A stretch of DNA of 59,101 nucleotides, from NCBI GenBank assembly GCA_017631795.1, contig JAGBSO010000037.1:1-59101 (forward strand). The letters run 5' to 3'. Shown here one piece after another: positions 44,132 to 53,490 of this stretch. This stretch comes from Clostridia bacterium (GTDB taxonomy: Bacteria; Bacillota; Clostridia; Oscillospirales; Acutalibacteraceae). Under the pieces are notes generated by a model. That model saw only the letters and a list, made by a program, of their open reading frames with translations, was not told the origin of the DNA and did not search any database. The translations under genes and the position numbers were made by a program. Position 1 is the first letter of the stretch. Every line of letters starts with the position of its first letter.

Positions 44132-45322
44132 TCTGGCTTTTTCAAGCATTATATATGCTGCCATGCAGACTCTTGCTGAATCCGCATTATAAAGCGGATA
44201 CTCATGTTTTTCATAAATCTCAGCAAAATTCTGCATATAACATATCACGCTTTCAAGATCATTCATATATGCAGCTGCAAGCACATTTGATCCCCAACAG
44301 AATTCTGACGGAATATCAAAATTCTGCCAATCAAAAGAATTGCAGAAACTGTCATAAAGAGTGTCTGCACGCTTACTGTCAGCGGCGATAACGCCATGGA
44401 TTATCGGAAAAAGCTGTGCTGTGGCATCAGGATAATATTCATCCCACGAAAATTCATACGCCGCTTTTCTGTCACGGAAAATTGCCGATTCATAATGATT
44501 TTCCGACGCATTCCAGAGATATTTTTCAATTGCAGCCACAATTTTTTCTGCTGTTTTTTCACACTTTTCTGCTGTTTTATCATAAGAAGAATCGGAAGGA
44601 CATATGACATCCCTGAAAAGGGCAAAAGCTGCAATTGCACCTTCATAAACTTCACTGTTATCCATAAGATATTTCACTTCATAATCGGGTTTCGCAAAAG
44701 TCAGACCTTTATGAAGTGTTGAAAGCATTGCGTTTACAATTCTTTCAATATCTTTGCAGTGTGAAAGAATATAATCAGCATCGTTTGTTTTTTCATAATA
44801 TTTTTCAAGCACCATCAGAAAAGTTGCAGCATAGGAATCTGTGGAATCATATGTTTTTTTGCCGTCAGTCTCTTTTACAGTTTCCCCGGTAACTTTTCCG
44901 TCAGCAACTGTTATTATATAATCATAAATCGTACCGTCGATACCGTTGCAATCGATTTCTTTTGTATTCAGATGATCAAAATGCCAATCTGTATATTTTT
45001 TTACTTCATCTGCATACTCATCCGCATCATCAAGCAGTGCAAGTGCCGCAAAATCAGCAAAATAGGGATTCATTGAAAGTTCCCCGTTTTCGGAACGTGT
45101 CATGGGAATTGCGCCGTTTTCCAGCTGTAAAGATGCAAGATAGGCAGTTTCGCTTTCAAAAATCTGTTGCAAAAGAGCAACATCATCTTCATCTGCAACA
45201 GCATCACGGATTGAAACACTCTCAAGATCGGCAACCGGTTTCTGCTGTTCTGAAAAACATCCCGTAACAGACAACATTAAAAAACAAACAATCAATGATA
45301 CTGATATGCACATCTTTTTCAT
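44129..45322 (-). CDS. Lipoprotein, probable (alpha/alpha)6-barrel carbohydrate-active protein
   Basis: A 397-residue predicted lipoprotein (VTGC, Cys22). The mature part is nearly all helix, with motifs such as LASLQLENGAIPM, YADEVKKYTDWHFDHLN, WNASENHYESAIF and SEFCWGSNVLAAAYM that recall six-hairpin glycosidases. The family cannot be named with certainty. It follows the GH5 gene by 33 bases with ribosome site CGGAGGGG, so they share a transcript. An extracellular glycan-binding or glycan-hydrolysing role beside the GH5 enzyme is inferred. Confidence 0.62.
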   Translation of the reverse strand: MKKMCISVSLIVCFLMLSVTGCFSEQQKPVADLESVSIRDAVADEDDVALLQQIFESETAYLASLQLENGAIPMTRSENGELSMNPYFADFAALALLDDADEYADEVKKYTDWHFDHLNTKEIDCNGIDGTIYDYIITVADGKVTGETVKETDGKKTYDSTDSYAATFLMVLEKYYEKTNDADYILSHCKDIERIVNAMLSTLHKGLTFAKPDYEVKYLMDNSEVYEGAIAAFALFRDVICPSDSSYDKTAEKCEKTAEKIVAAIEKYLWNASENHYESAIFRDRKAAYEFSWDEYYPDATAQLFPIIHGVIAADSKRADTLYDSFCNSFDWQNFDIPSEFCWGSNVLAAAYMNDLESVICYMQNFAEIYEKHEYPLYNADSARVCMAAYIMLEKAR

Positions 45323-45355
45323 TACAAAACCCCTCCGTTTTTTAATTCAGCAAAA

Positions 45356-46501
45356 TCAGATTTTTGCAAATGCAGAGAGTAAATCATGGTCATTCATCGG
45401 TCTGCAACAATTTTCCGTTCTGACAGATGACCACTTGCGTTCGATTTCTTCTGCGGAATCATTGTTTATATCAACAACGTTATCTTCATCATCTGATCCC
45501 ATCATAAACCACTGACTTGTGTGTCCCTTTGCACAATGACCTTTGTAAGTCCATGTCTGCCAGTTATATACACATTCGTCAAAAAGTTTAAGTATATATT
45601 CCCATGTGGCAGTGCCACGGCAGGGAGAAAACTCACCCACAAGCACAGGAACATTGAATTTACGGCTTGCATGGTGTTCAGTGACTTCTCTGAAACTTGC
45701 ATCTGAATCATCGTAAAGGTGATACTGATACATCACATTTTCCCATCCGCGTTCAGAAGGATGAGGCAGGTCATCTGGAGTCCAGATCCCTTCAAGGGTT
45801 ATGATATGATCGGGGTCTTCTGCTCTGACTGCATCATAAAGCAAAGAATACACATCATGATACTTGCTGTTGACCTTGTCTTCCCCCTCATAGTCACACA
45901 TCGGCTCATTCATCAGGTCGTAAGCGGCAACAGTCCCGTTACCTGCAAAACGACGTGCAATTTCACGCCACAATTCACAGGCAAGTTCACGGAAATGTTC
46001 TCCTTCCTGAGTTTCATCATAAAGTTTGCAATGATTCATACGGCAACTGTGATGGGCAATACTCTGATGACCCGGCACGCCATGCATATCAAGAATTACA
46101 TACATTCCCCTTTTTCCGCATTCCGAGACAACCCAGTCAAGGCGAGAAAAATCAATTTCACCGTTTTCCTTGCGTTTCCATGTGCCGTTGTCATCTGTCT
46201 GAAAATTTCTGTACCAGAAAGGTACACGCACGCATGTAAATCCCAGAGACTGCAGATAATCAAGGTCATAGGCGGTAATAAAGTTATCCTCACGCAATTT
46301 TATAAGACGGTCTGCTTCTTCCTTGCCAAATCTGTTTTCAAGAGTGGTTACGATATCCCACTGAGCGTCTCCGCCTTTAAAAAATCCCATCCATAATTCA
46401 TCAAGAAGCCATCCGCCGAGATTTGTTCCGCGCAGAAAAACCTGTTTTCCTTCGGCATTGATTATTTTTTCACCGTCGCAATGAAGCATGCTAAGACTCA
46501 T
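45356..46501 (-). CDS. Glycoside hydrolase family 5 enzyme (cytoplasmic)
   Basis: A 381-residue GH5 TIM barrel. The N-terminal FLRGTNLGGWLLDE and FTCVRVPFWYRNF, the acid/base glutamate in AAYDLMNEPMCD and the nucleophile glutamate in VPVLVGEFSPCRG are all in place. There is no signal peptide, so it acts on imported oligosaccharides, unlike most cellulases. The overall style is closer to exo-beta-glucosidase/glucanase subfamilies than to endo-cellulases, but the subfamily is not certain. Ribosome site GGGAGGAAG. First gene of a two-gene operon with the helical lipoprotein. Confidence 0.9.
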   Translation of the reverse strand: MSLSMLHCDGEKIINAEGKQVFLRGTNLGGWLLDELWMGFFKGGDAQWDIVTTLENRFGKEEADRLIKLREDNFITAYDLDYLQSLGFTCVRVPFWYRNFQTDDNGTWKRKENGEIDFSRLDWVVSECGKRGMYVILDMHGVPGHQSIAHHSCRMNHCKLYDETQEGEHFRELACELWREIARRFAGNGTVAAYDLMNEPMCDYEGEDKVNSKYHDVYSLLYDAVRAEDPDHIITLEGIWTPDDLPHPSERGWENVMYQYHLYDDSDASFREVTEHHASRKFNVPVLVGEFSPCRGTATWEYILKLFDECVYNWQTWTYKGHCAKGHTSQWFMMGSDDEDNVVDINNDSAEEIERKWSSVRTENCCRPMNDHDLLSAFAKI

Positions 46502-46540
46502 TATACTTCCTCCCGCTATGATTTATTTTTTATCGGAATT

Positions 46541-46569
46541 ATTATATCACAGCTGACATAAAAATACAA
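46541..46569 (-). promoter_or_regulatory. Promoter of the GH5 operon
   Basis: Minus strand TTGTAT (46564-46569), 17-bp spacer, TATAAT (46541-46546). The rest of the gap to 46747 is AT-rich, and I see no convincing promoter for the plus-strand operon in it. Confidence 0.7.
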
Positions 46570-46747
46570 TCAAGCTTGTGCAAAATCAGTATAATACAGA
46601 TTTCAAGACCTTAAATTTCTCTCAGTCGATCATTTACAAACCATTTAAACATTTTATCTAAAAATATATATAAAATATCAGAATTTTATGTTGTTTTTTT
46701 CTTATAGAAATGTTATTGTTAATAAGAAATATAAATAAAGGAATGTT

Positions 46748-47974
46748 ATGATGATAAATCTTATTTCAACGCCCATAGAAATATACGGAAAAACTGCAGC
46801 AAACCGTGTTCTTTTTCAGCCTATGGAAGGCTGTGACGGAACAAGTGACGGAGCTGTGGATGAGCTTACATTACGCAGATATCTTCGTTTTGCCGAGGGT
46901 GCTCCCGGCATAATCTGGTTTGAGGCTACTGCTGTCTGCAATGAGGGCAGAGCAAATCCCCGTCAGCTTTACATAAACGAAAATACATTTGACAGTTTCA
47001 GGGACACAGTGAGCAGAATAAAAGCAAAATCAATGGAACTTCACGGATTTGAGCCTCTGATTATCGTTCAGCTTACCCACAGCGGCCGATACAGTAAACC
47101 TCACGGAATACCCGAGCCCATTGTCGCATACAGAAATGAACTCTGGGAAAAAGGCAAAGAAGATCAACCCTTTATTGTAGCTACCGACGAATATCTTGAC
47201 ACAATACCCGCCATGTATGCAAAAGCTGCGAAACTCGCACTTGAAGCAGGATTTGACGGTATGGATGTAAAGTGTTGCCACGGATATCTGTTCAATGAAT
47301 TTTTGAGTGCATACAACCGTGAAGGCAGATACGGCGGCTCCCTTGAAAACAGAACCAGACTTTATTTTGACTGCATAGACGCCGTAAAAAAAGCTGTTGG
47401 CGACAAGGCTTTCGTTACAACAAGGCTCAATGCCTGTGACTGTTTCCCTTACGGCTACGGTTTCGGTGTAAACAAAAATGAAAAAATTGACCTTACGGAA
47501 ACAAAACAGATAATTGAAAAACTCAGCAGAAAAGGTATTGAGCTTGTAAACATTACAATCGGAAATCCCTATCTTATTCCGCATATCAACAGACCTTATT
47601 CGGCAAAATCTCCCGAAGACGGAAATATCGGAATGAAAAGAGTATATGATGTAACAAAGGAAATCACATCTGCATTTCCTGATATAAAATTTGTTGTTTC
47701 TGCTCTTTCTTTTGAAGGTGAAAATTCAGTTGATTATGCAGAAAAGCTTCTTTCTGAAGGTGTCGGAGACATTGCAGGTTTCGGCAGAATGACATTCGCT
47801 TATCCGACATTTTACAAGGATTATATTGAAAACGGCACTCCGGATAAAAACAAGGTGTGTATCAGATGCAGCAAGTGCTCTGAGCTTATGCGTGCAGGCA
47901 CCGTTTCAGGCTGTGTAATCAGAGATTCTGAGTGCTATATGCCCTATTATCAGAAATATGTTTTAAAGAAATAA
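46748..47974 (+). CDS. Old-yellow-enzyme-family flavin oxidoreductase (single-domain)
   Basis: A 408-residue FMN-dependent TIM barrel of the OYE/NADH:flavin oxidoreductase family. The QLTHSGRYSKP segment holds the substrate region; AGFDGMDVKCCHGYLFNEFLS and GRYGGSLENRTRL are the family core. A C-terminal cysteine motif (VCIRCSKCSELM) suggests a metal or Fe-S site, but the FAD domain of the larger homologue at 37385 is missing. It would reduce a C=C next to a carbonyl, or reduce a related substrate. It is first in a six-gene operon for glycoside use, so the substrate may be an aglycone or an unsaturated sugar. Confidence 0.88.
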   Translation: MMINLISTPIEIYGKTAANRVLFQPMEGCDGTSDGAVDELTLRRYLRFAEGAPGIIWFEATAVCNEGRANPRQLYINENTFDSFRDTVSRIKAKSMELHGFEPLIIVQLTHSGRYSKPHGIPEPIVAYRNELWEKGKEDQPFIVATDEYLDTIPAMYAKAAKLALEAGFDGMDVKCCHGYLFNEFLSAYNREGRYGGSLENRTRLYFDCIDAVKKAVGDKAFVTTRLNACDCFPYGYGFGVNKNEKIDLTETKQIIEKLSRKGIELVNITIGNPYLIPHINRPYSAKSPEDGNIGMKRVYDVTKEITSAFPDIKFVVSALSFEGENSVDYAEKLLSEGVGDIAGFGRMTFAYPTFYKDYIENGTPDKNKVCIRCSKCSELMRAGTVSGCVIRDSECYMPYYQKYVLKK

Positions 47975-48024
47975 TGCTGAATCATTATTTCTGAAAAATT
48001 GATAAAATTCAAGGAGAACTGAAC

Positions 48025-49635
48025 ATGACAGGAAACAGAAGAATCGATATCAAACGTGCAACCGCCAGGGAAATTCTTGCGTTTTCACTTTTACCCCTGG
48101 GATTTTTCTTCATTGACTGCACAGTATACACAGTAATCAACTTTTACATGACCGATGTTCTGAAACTGAGCATGGGACTTGTGTCAATCGTCCTTCTCGG
48201 CACAAAAGTATGGGACGCTGTAAATGACCCCATTATGGGACAGATTGTTGAAAGAACAAGAACAAAGTGGGGCAAATGCAGACCGTATCTTCTCTGGATA
48301 TCAATCCCCTTTGCAATTACCACTGCGCTCCTTTTCTTACCCGTCAACTTCCCCGAAAGCTGGAACATCATCACAGCAGACGGCACAAATCTCGGCAATG
48401 CAGGTAACTTTATCTATATGCTGATTATGTATATGGTTTATATTACTGCATTCACAGCAATGGAAATCCCCCGCAACAGCCTTACTCCCCTTGTTTTCCC
48501 GCAGAAGGATTTAAGAGTCAGAGCCGTTTCGATTTCAAACACAGTAGGCTCACTCGGTACAATTCTTCCTTCTGTTCTTATCTGGACAATGGCAGGTCTT
48601 CTGGGCAACGGCAAAAAAGATATGACTGATATGGGTTATTTCTGGTCAGCTGCGATCTTTGCATTTATAGGTGCTGCCATTATGATGGGTTCATTTTTCG
48701 GCATCAGGGAAAAGGTCTATATTCCTCCCAAAAAAGCAAAATCATCAGCAAACCTTAAGAGAATGCTTAAAGATAAGCGAGTTCTTGCACTGCTTGTTGC
48801 ATCATTCTTCAGCGGCATAATCAATCTCGGTGCGATGTTCCTTTCATATTTTGCACGATGGAACTGTATCGGTATTCTTCCGATGGATCAGATCAACAGT
48901 TTCATTGAGGGTATCGTAGGCAAAAATCCGAACATTGACGCAGTAGCAATTCTTCCTACTCTGCTCTCTGTTTCAAGCGGTATTTCATACATGCTCTCAA
49001 TGCTTCTCGTTCCACCTCTGCTTAAAAAAATGACAAAGAAAACATTATGGATAGTCATGTCATTTGTCGGTGCGATAGCAAACATTATCGTTTATGTAGT
49101 CGGCATCTACATTGTGCCTTACAACACAATACCCGGATTTATTATCTATGCAGTACTTCGTTTCTTCACAAACTTCCCCGTAGGCATGAGTCTTGTGCTT
49201 CTCACATCAATCATTGCCGATGTAACCGACAGTATTGAAATGGAATCAGGCGAAAGAATCGAAGCTACAGTATATTCATTCAAAGGTCTGCTTTTCAAAA
49301 TTTCAGCCGCTGTATTCAACGTTGTTGTTCTTCAGGTTATCGATAAACTTGGCTATAACGCTGAAAAAATGGAAGCTATCACCGAAGGAGCAAGAATCCC
49401 GCTCATCACTTCAACACTGGAAGCAAATATCATCGACGGTGTAAACTATACCGCACTTCTCAACGGTATTTTCTTTATGCTCACCGCGCTGGGCGCAATT
49501 GCTCTTATTGCACAGGCTATACCCATGCTCTTCTTCAACTTTGATGAAAATGCTGTTGAAGAGAAACTTGTGGAATACAGAAAACAGAAAGAACAGGCAA
49601 TGGAAAATGAGCTTGCCACAGCATCAGAGGTGTAA
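48025..49635 (+). CDS. GPH-family cation:glycoside symporter
   Basis: A 536-residue transporter with about 12 membrane helices. The signature VWDAVNDPIMGQIVERTRTKWG after helix 2 is the GPH hallmark. It belongs to the same family as the protein at 13308 but is clearly distinct in sequence. It imports a glycoside with Na+ or H+; the substrate is not determined, but the downstream GH3, esterase and dehydrogenase genes suggest a decorated glucoside. Ribosome site AAGGAGA. The stop is one base before the next start. Confidence 0.92.
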   Translation: MTGNRRIDIKRATAREILAFSLLPLGFFFIDCTVYTVINFYMTDVLKLSMGLVSIVLLGTKVWDAVNDPIMGQIVERTRTKWGKCRPYLLWISIPFAITTALLFLPVNFPESWNIITADGTNLGNAGNFIYMLIMYMVYITAFTAMEIPRNSLTPLVFPQKDLRVRAVSISNTVGSLGTILPSVLIWTMAGLLGNGKKDMTDMGYFWSAAIFAFIGAAIMMGSFFGIREKVYIPPKKAKSSANLKRMLKDKRVLALLVASFFSGIINLGAMFLSYFARWNCIGILPMDQINSFIEGIVGKNPNIDAVAILPTLLSVSSGISYMLSMLLVPPLLKKMTKKTLWIVMSFVGAIANIIVYVVGIYIVPYNTIPGFIIYAVLRFFTNFPVGMSLVLLTSIIADVTDSIEMESGERIEATVYSFKGLLFKISAAVFNVVVLQVIDKLGYNAEKMEAITEGARIPLITSTLEANIIDGVNYTALLNGIFFMLTALGAIALIAQAIPMLFFNFDENAVEEKLVEYRKQKEQAMENELATASEV

Positions 49636-49636
49636 A

Positions 49637-50380
49637 ATGAACTATTTCAATCTTGGTCTCTGCAGCGTAACATTCAGAAACAAAACTGCAGAAGAAGTTA
49701 TTGACCTGGCAAAAAAAGCAGGTATCGGATATATCGAATGGGGCGGAGATATCCACGTCAGAAGCACTGACGATGCAAAAAAGGTAAAAGCACTCTGTGA
49801 TGAATCCGGCATAAAAATCTGTTCATACGGAAGCTATTTCAACTCTGCCGAATTCAATGAAAACAAATGGGATGAAATCTGCAGAATTGCAAAAGAAATG
49901 AATGCTGAACATATCAGAATATGGCTTGGCAAAAAAGACAGCGAAATAACAAGCGAAGCAGAATACAAAAAACTGGTTGCCAACACTCAAAAAATGTGTG
50001 ACATTGCAGCGCAGTACAGTCTGATTGTTTGTCCCGAATGTCACGACAATACTTTCAATAACAATACCGATTCAATTCTGAGATTTATCGGTGATTTACA
50101 GAAAGATAATTTTAAAACCTATTTCCAGTCAAGATATTTCCGTATGGAATACGACCTTGACAGAATTGACAGAACTTACGGTTACATAAAAGATGTTCAC
50201 GTGTCTTACCGTGACCTTAAAAAAGAACAGCGTTTCAGAAAGAAGGATAAAAACTATCTCGACAAGCTTCTTAAAAAGTTTATGGAAAAAGACTTTTGCG
50301 GCATTGTCATGATTGAGTTTGTCTCCGGCAACAGAGAAAAGAACTTCTTCAGGGACGCCGAAAAACTTAAAAGTTATTGA
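49637..50380 (+). CDS. Xylose-isomerase-like TIM-barrel sugar isomerase/epimerase
   Basis: A 247-residue AP2Ec/xylose-isomerase-like TIM barrel. It opens with FNLGLCSVTFRNKTAEEVIDLAKKAGIGYIEWGGD; later CPECHDN, FQSRYF, IKDVHVSYRD and IVMIEFVSG hold the likely metal ligands. The ATG at 49637 follows AGAGGTG in the end of the transporter gene; the longer frame from 49499 runs through the transporter gene and is not real. Similar proteins occur in plant C-glycoside and cyclitol catabolism; that role is only a hypothesis here. It is coupled to the symporter and followed after 10 bases by a dehydrogenase gene. Confidence 0.8.
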   Translation: MNYFNLGLCSVTFRNKTAEEVIDLAKKAGIGYIEWGGDIHVRSTDDAKKVKALCDESGIKICSYGSYFNSAEFNENKWDEICRIAKEMNAEHIRIWLGKKDSEITSEAEYKKLVANTQKMCDIAAQYSLIVCPECHDNTFNNNTDSILRFIGDLQKDNFKTYFQSRYFRMEYDLDRIDRTYGYIKDVHVSYRDLKKEQRFRKKDKNYLDKLLKKFMEKDFCGIVMIEFVSGNREKNFFRDAEKLKSY

Positions 50381-50390
50381 GGTTAAAAAT

Positions 50391-51389
50391 ATGAAGATAG
50401 CATTACTTGGCGGAAATTTAAGCAAATTCAACCTTGTTTTTTCTGAAGATGTAATGAAAAAATTAAAAGAGTACGGTGATGTTTCACCGGAAATCATAAA
50501 CAAGAGCAACATTGAAAATCATAAGGATTTTCTTTCCGGATGCGAGGTTGCGTTTTCCACATGGGGAATGCCCTGTTTCAATGAGGATGAAATAAAAAAA
50601 TATATGCCTGAGCTTAAAATTGTTTTTTATGCCGCAGGCTCTGTTCAGGCTTTTGCAAGACCTTTTCTTGACTGCGGAGTCAGAGTTTTCAGTGCCTTTG
50701 CAGCCAATGCGGTGCCTGTTGCAGAATATACAGTTTCACAGATTGTTCTTGCAGCTAAAGGTTTTTATCAGGGTGCAAAGAGATACAGACTTGCTCTGCC
50801 CTCATCGTTCATTCACACGCAGAAAAGCAAAGGTAATTTTGATATAAAAGTCGGTCTTGCAGGTCTTGGCTGTATCGGTTCAATGGTTGCTGAAAGACTC
50901 AGGGAATACGATGTTGAAGTTCTGGCATATGACCCGTTCTGCAGTCAGGAAAAAGCAGAAAAACTCGGCGTCAGGCTTGTTGACCTTGAAACACTCTTTA
51001 AAGAAAGTGACATAATAAGCAACCACCTTGCAAACAAAAAAGAGCTGAAAAATGTTTTTACAAACAAGCATTTTGCATCAATGAAAAAATATTCCACTTT
51101 TATAAACACAGGCAGAGGTGACCAGGTAAACGAATGGGCACTCGCAAAAAATTTGATTCTTCACCCGTCAAGAACTGCTGTGCTTGATGTGCTTAAACGT
51201 GAGATATTCCCTTACATAAATCCCTTATTCTGGTGTCCGAATGCCATCATTACTCCGCATATTGCAGGCAGTATGGGTAACGAAACCCACAGAATGGCTT
51301 ATTATATGATTGAACAATTTGACAATTACCTCAACGGCAAAGAAACACAGTACGAGGTTACAAAAGAAATGCTTTCAACAATGGCATAA
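50391..51389 (+). CDS. D-2-hydroxyacid dehydrogenase family protein
   Basis: A 332-residue NAD(P)-dependent dehydrogenase. The Rossmann loop VGLAGLGCIGSMVAERL, the arginine in INTGRGDQVNEW and the catalytic histidine in IITPHIAGSMG are typical of the D-isomer 2-hydroxyacid dehydrogenase family. The usual catalytic Arg/Glu context is somewhat altered (SNHLANKKELKN). The ATG at 50391 follows GAGGT; the longer frame from 50313 overlaps the isomerase gene. In the operon it would oxidise or reduce a sugar-derived hydroxy- or keto-acid or related carbonyl; the substrate is unknown. Confidence 0.88.
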   Translation: MKIALLGGNLSKFNLVFSEDVMKKLKEYGDVSPEIINKSNIENHKDFLSGCEVAFSTWGMPCFNEDEIKKYMPELKIVFYAAGSVQAFARPFLDCGVRVFSAFAANAVPVAEYTVSQIVLAAKGFYQGAKRYRLALPSSFIHTQKSKGNFDIKVGLAGLGCIGSMVAERLREYDVEVLAYDPFCSQEKAEKLGVRLVDLETLFKESDIISNHLANKKELKNVFTNKHFASMKKYSTFINTGRGDQVNEWALAKNLILHPSRTAVLDVLKREIFPYINPLFWCPNAIITPHIAGSMGNETHRMAYYMIEQFDNYLNGKETQYEVTKEMLSTMA

Positions 51390-51403
51390 AAGGAGAAAAT
51401 TTT

Positions 51404-53473
51404 ATGGATTTCAGAAAAGCGACAGCAATTTATTCTGCTGAACCGACAAAAGAAAAGCTTTATGAGGTGGCAGATTTACTTTTAAAGGAAATGACCGTAA
51501 AAGAGAAGATACGTCTGCTTCAGGGGCATGCTCTGGGTGTAACGGCAAAAAACTTTATCACAAAGGGCAGATTCTATAACGGCGAAGCTTATCCTGCAGG
51601 AGGATGCAAAAGACTCGGCATTCCTCACGTGATGTTTACAGACGGTCCCAGAGGTATTGTTATGGGCAAGTGCACCTGTTTCCCCGTTTCTATGCTTCGC
51701 GGTGCAAGCTTTGACGATGAGCTTGAATACCGTATAGGTGAAGTTTTTGCCAAGGAAGCTTCTGCACTCGATGCAAACCTCTTTGCAGGTGTTTGCATCA
51801 ATCTTCTTCGCAATCCCATGTGGGGCAGAGCGCAGGAAACCTACGGTGAAGACCCTTATCTGCTCGGAAGAATGGGTGCTGCGCTCACAAAAGCCATGCA
51901 GGATAACGGTATAATCGCATGTCCTAAGCACTATGCTCTCAACAGCATTGAAGACCTTCGTTTTTCAGCAAATGCAATAGCAGATGACAGAACACTCCAC
52001 GAAGTCTATCTCCCCCATTTCAAAAAATGTATTGAAGCAGGTGCAATGTCAATAATGGGTGCTTACAACAAGGTCAACGGCACTTATGCCTGCGAAAACA
52101 AAACTCTTCTTACAGATATTCTCCACGGCAAGTGGGGCTTTGACGGATTTTCTCTTTCTGACTTTTTCTACGGAATATACAGTCCGAAGAGAAGTCTTAA
52201 AGCAGGTATGGATATGGAAATGCCTTACATTTTCCGATATTCTGTTCTTCCCTATCTTCTTAAAAAGGGAGAGATAACCGAAAAAGATATAGATAAATCA
52301 GCTGTAAGAATTTTAAGAGCTCTCATTTCAACATTACCAAAACATAAAAAGCACGATAAGTCAGTTATTCTTTCAGAAGAGCATATCGCCCTTGCAAGAG
52401 AAGCTGCAACCAAAGGCATTGTGCTTCTTAAAAATAAAGATAAAATTCTTCCTGTTCCCGAAGGTAAAAAAATTGCCGTTGTAGGAAGATATGCAAACAA
52501 GCGTAACACAGGTGACCACGGAAGCAGTAATGTTTTCAGTCCGTATGCTGTTACTCCTTATGAAGGTATAAAAAACCGTTTCGGCAAGGATAACGTTGTA
52601 TTATATAACGGTGCTGACTGCAAGGAAGCTCTGAAAGCTGCCTCTGACAGTGACTACATCATAGTCTGTGTCGGCAGTGACTGGCTTCAGGAAGGTGAAT
52701 TCCTTGTTAATCTCGGCAACACCAAAAAGAAACCAAAAGGCTCAGGCGGAGACAGAGCAGATCTGAGAATACCCGAAGAGGATGAAAACCTTATACGGTC
52801 TCTTGCAACTCTGGGCAAAAAGATTATTGTAAACATCATGGGCGGCAGTGCTTATGTTATCAGAAACTGGATTGATATTGCTGATGCAGTTGTCATGTCG
52901 TTTTACAGCGGTCTTGAGGGCGGTAATGCACTTGCAGATATCATCAGCGGTGATGTTACTCCAGCAGGTAAGCTCCCCTTTACAATAGCTGAAAAAGCAG
53001 AGGATTATCCGTCATTCCTGCATCTCGGAACAAAGGATAAAAACATTGAATACGGCTACTATCACGGTTATACACTCTTTGACAAAAAGAATATAAACGC
53101 ACACTTCCCCTTCGGATTCGGTCTTTCCTATACTGATTTTGAACTCAGCTGCATTTCATGTGAAAAAACAGAAGATAAAATCAGAGTTACCGTTGATGTA
53201 ACAAACAAGGGTGATGTTGACGGCGACGAAGTTATTCAGGTTTACATCGGCAGCAACAATAAAGAAACAGACAGACCCGTTAAAGTACTTAAAGGCTTTA
53301 AGCGTGTAAGCGTCAGATCAGGCGAAGTCATCACCGCAGAAACAGATGTGCTTATTGATGATATAAAATTCTACAATCCCGTAAAAGACAATTGGGAGCT
53401 TGACGAAAGTTATACCGTATATGTAGGCACAGACAGTAAGAATGTAACCGAAGCAGGAAAGATAACATTCTGA
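51404..53473 (+). CDS. Glycoside hydrolase family 3 beta-glycosidase
   Basis: A 689-residue GH3 enzyme. The barrel domain shows VMFTDGPRGI, NLLRNPMWGRAQETYGEDPYL, ACPKHYALNS and MGAYNKVNG; the nucleophile aspartate is in GFSLSDFF, where the usual SDW is SDF. The second domain (GIVLLKNKDKILP, YSGLEGGNALADIISGDVTPAGKLPFT) and a C-terminal fibronectin-III-like domain follow. There is no signal peptide, so it acts in the cytoplasm on imported glycosides, most likely beta-glucosides or xylosides. It follows the dehydrogenase gene by 14 bases. Confidence 0.95.
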   Translation: MDFRKATAIYSAEPTKEKLYEVADLLLKEMTVKEKIRLLQGHALGVTAKNFITKGRFYNGEAYPAGGCKRLGIPHVMFTDGPRGIVMGKCTCFPVSMLRGASFDDELEYRIGEVFAKEASALDANLFAGVCINLLRNPMWGRAQETYGEDPYLLGRMGAALTKAMQDNGIIACPKHYALNSIEDLRFSANAIADDRTLHEVYLPHFKKCIEAGAMSIMGAYNKVNGTYACENKTLLTDILHGKWGFDGFSLSDFFYGIYSPKRSLKAGMDMEMPYIFRYSVLPYLLKKGEITEKDIDKSAVRILRALISTLPKHKKHDKSVILSEEHIALAREAATKGIVLLKNKDKILPVPEGKKIAVVGRYANKRNTGDHGSSNVFSPYAVTPYEGIKNRFGKDNVVLYNGADCKEALKAASDSDYIIVCVGSDWLQEGEFLVNLGNTKKKPKGSGGDRADLRIPEEDENLIRSLATLGKKIIVNIMGGSAYVIRNWIDIADAVVMSFYSGLEGGNALADIISGDVTPAGKLPFTIAEKAEDYPSFLHLGTKDKNIEYGYYHGYTLFDKKNINAHFPFGFGLSYTDFELSCISCEKTEDKIRVTVDVTNKGDVDGDEVIQVYIGSNNKETDRPVKVLKGFKRVSVRSGEVITAETDVLIDDIKFYNPVKDNWELDESYTVYVGTDSKNVTEAGKITF

Positions 53474-53490
53474 CCTGAGAGGAGAAAACA

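Noticed and set aside
45719..46396. 225-residue plus-strand ORF
   Set aside because: It is fully antisense to the GH5 catalytic domain, whose active-site motifs are intact.
49499..49636. N-terminal extension of the TIM-barrel isomerase
   Set aside because: It reads the 3' end of the GPH symporter gene out of frame; the ribosome site and family start support 49637.
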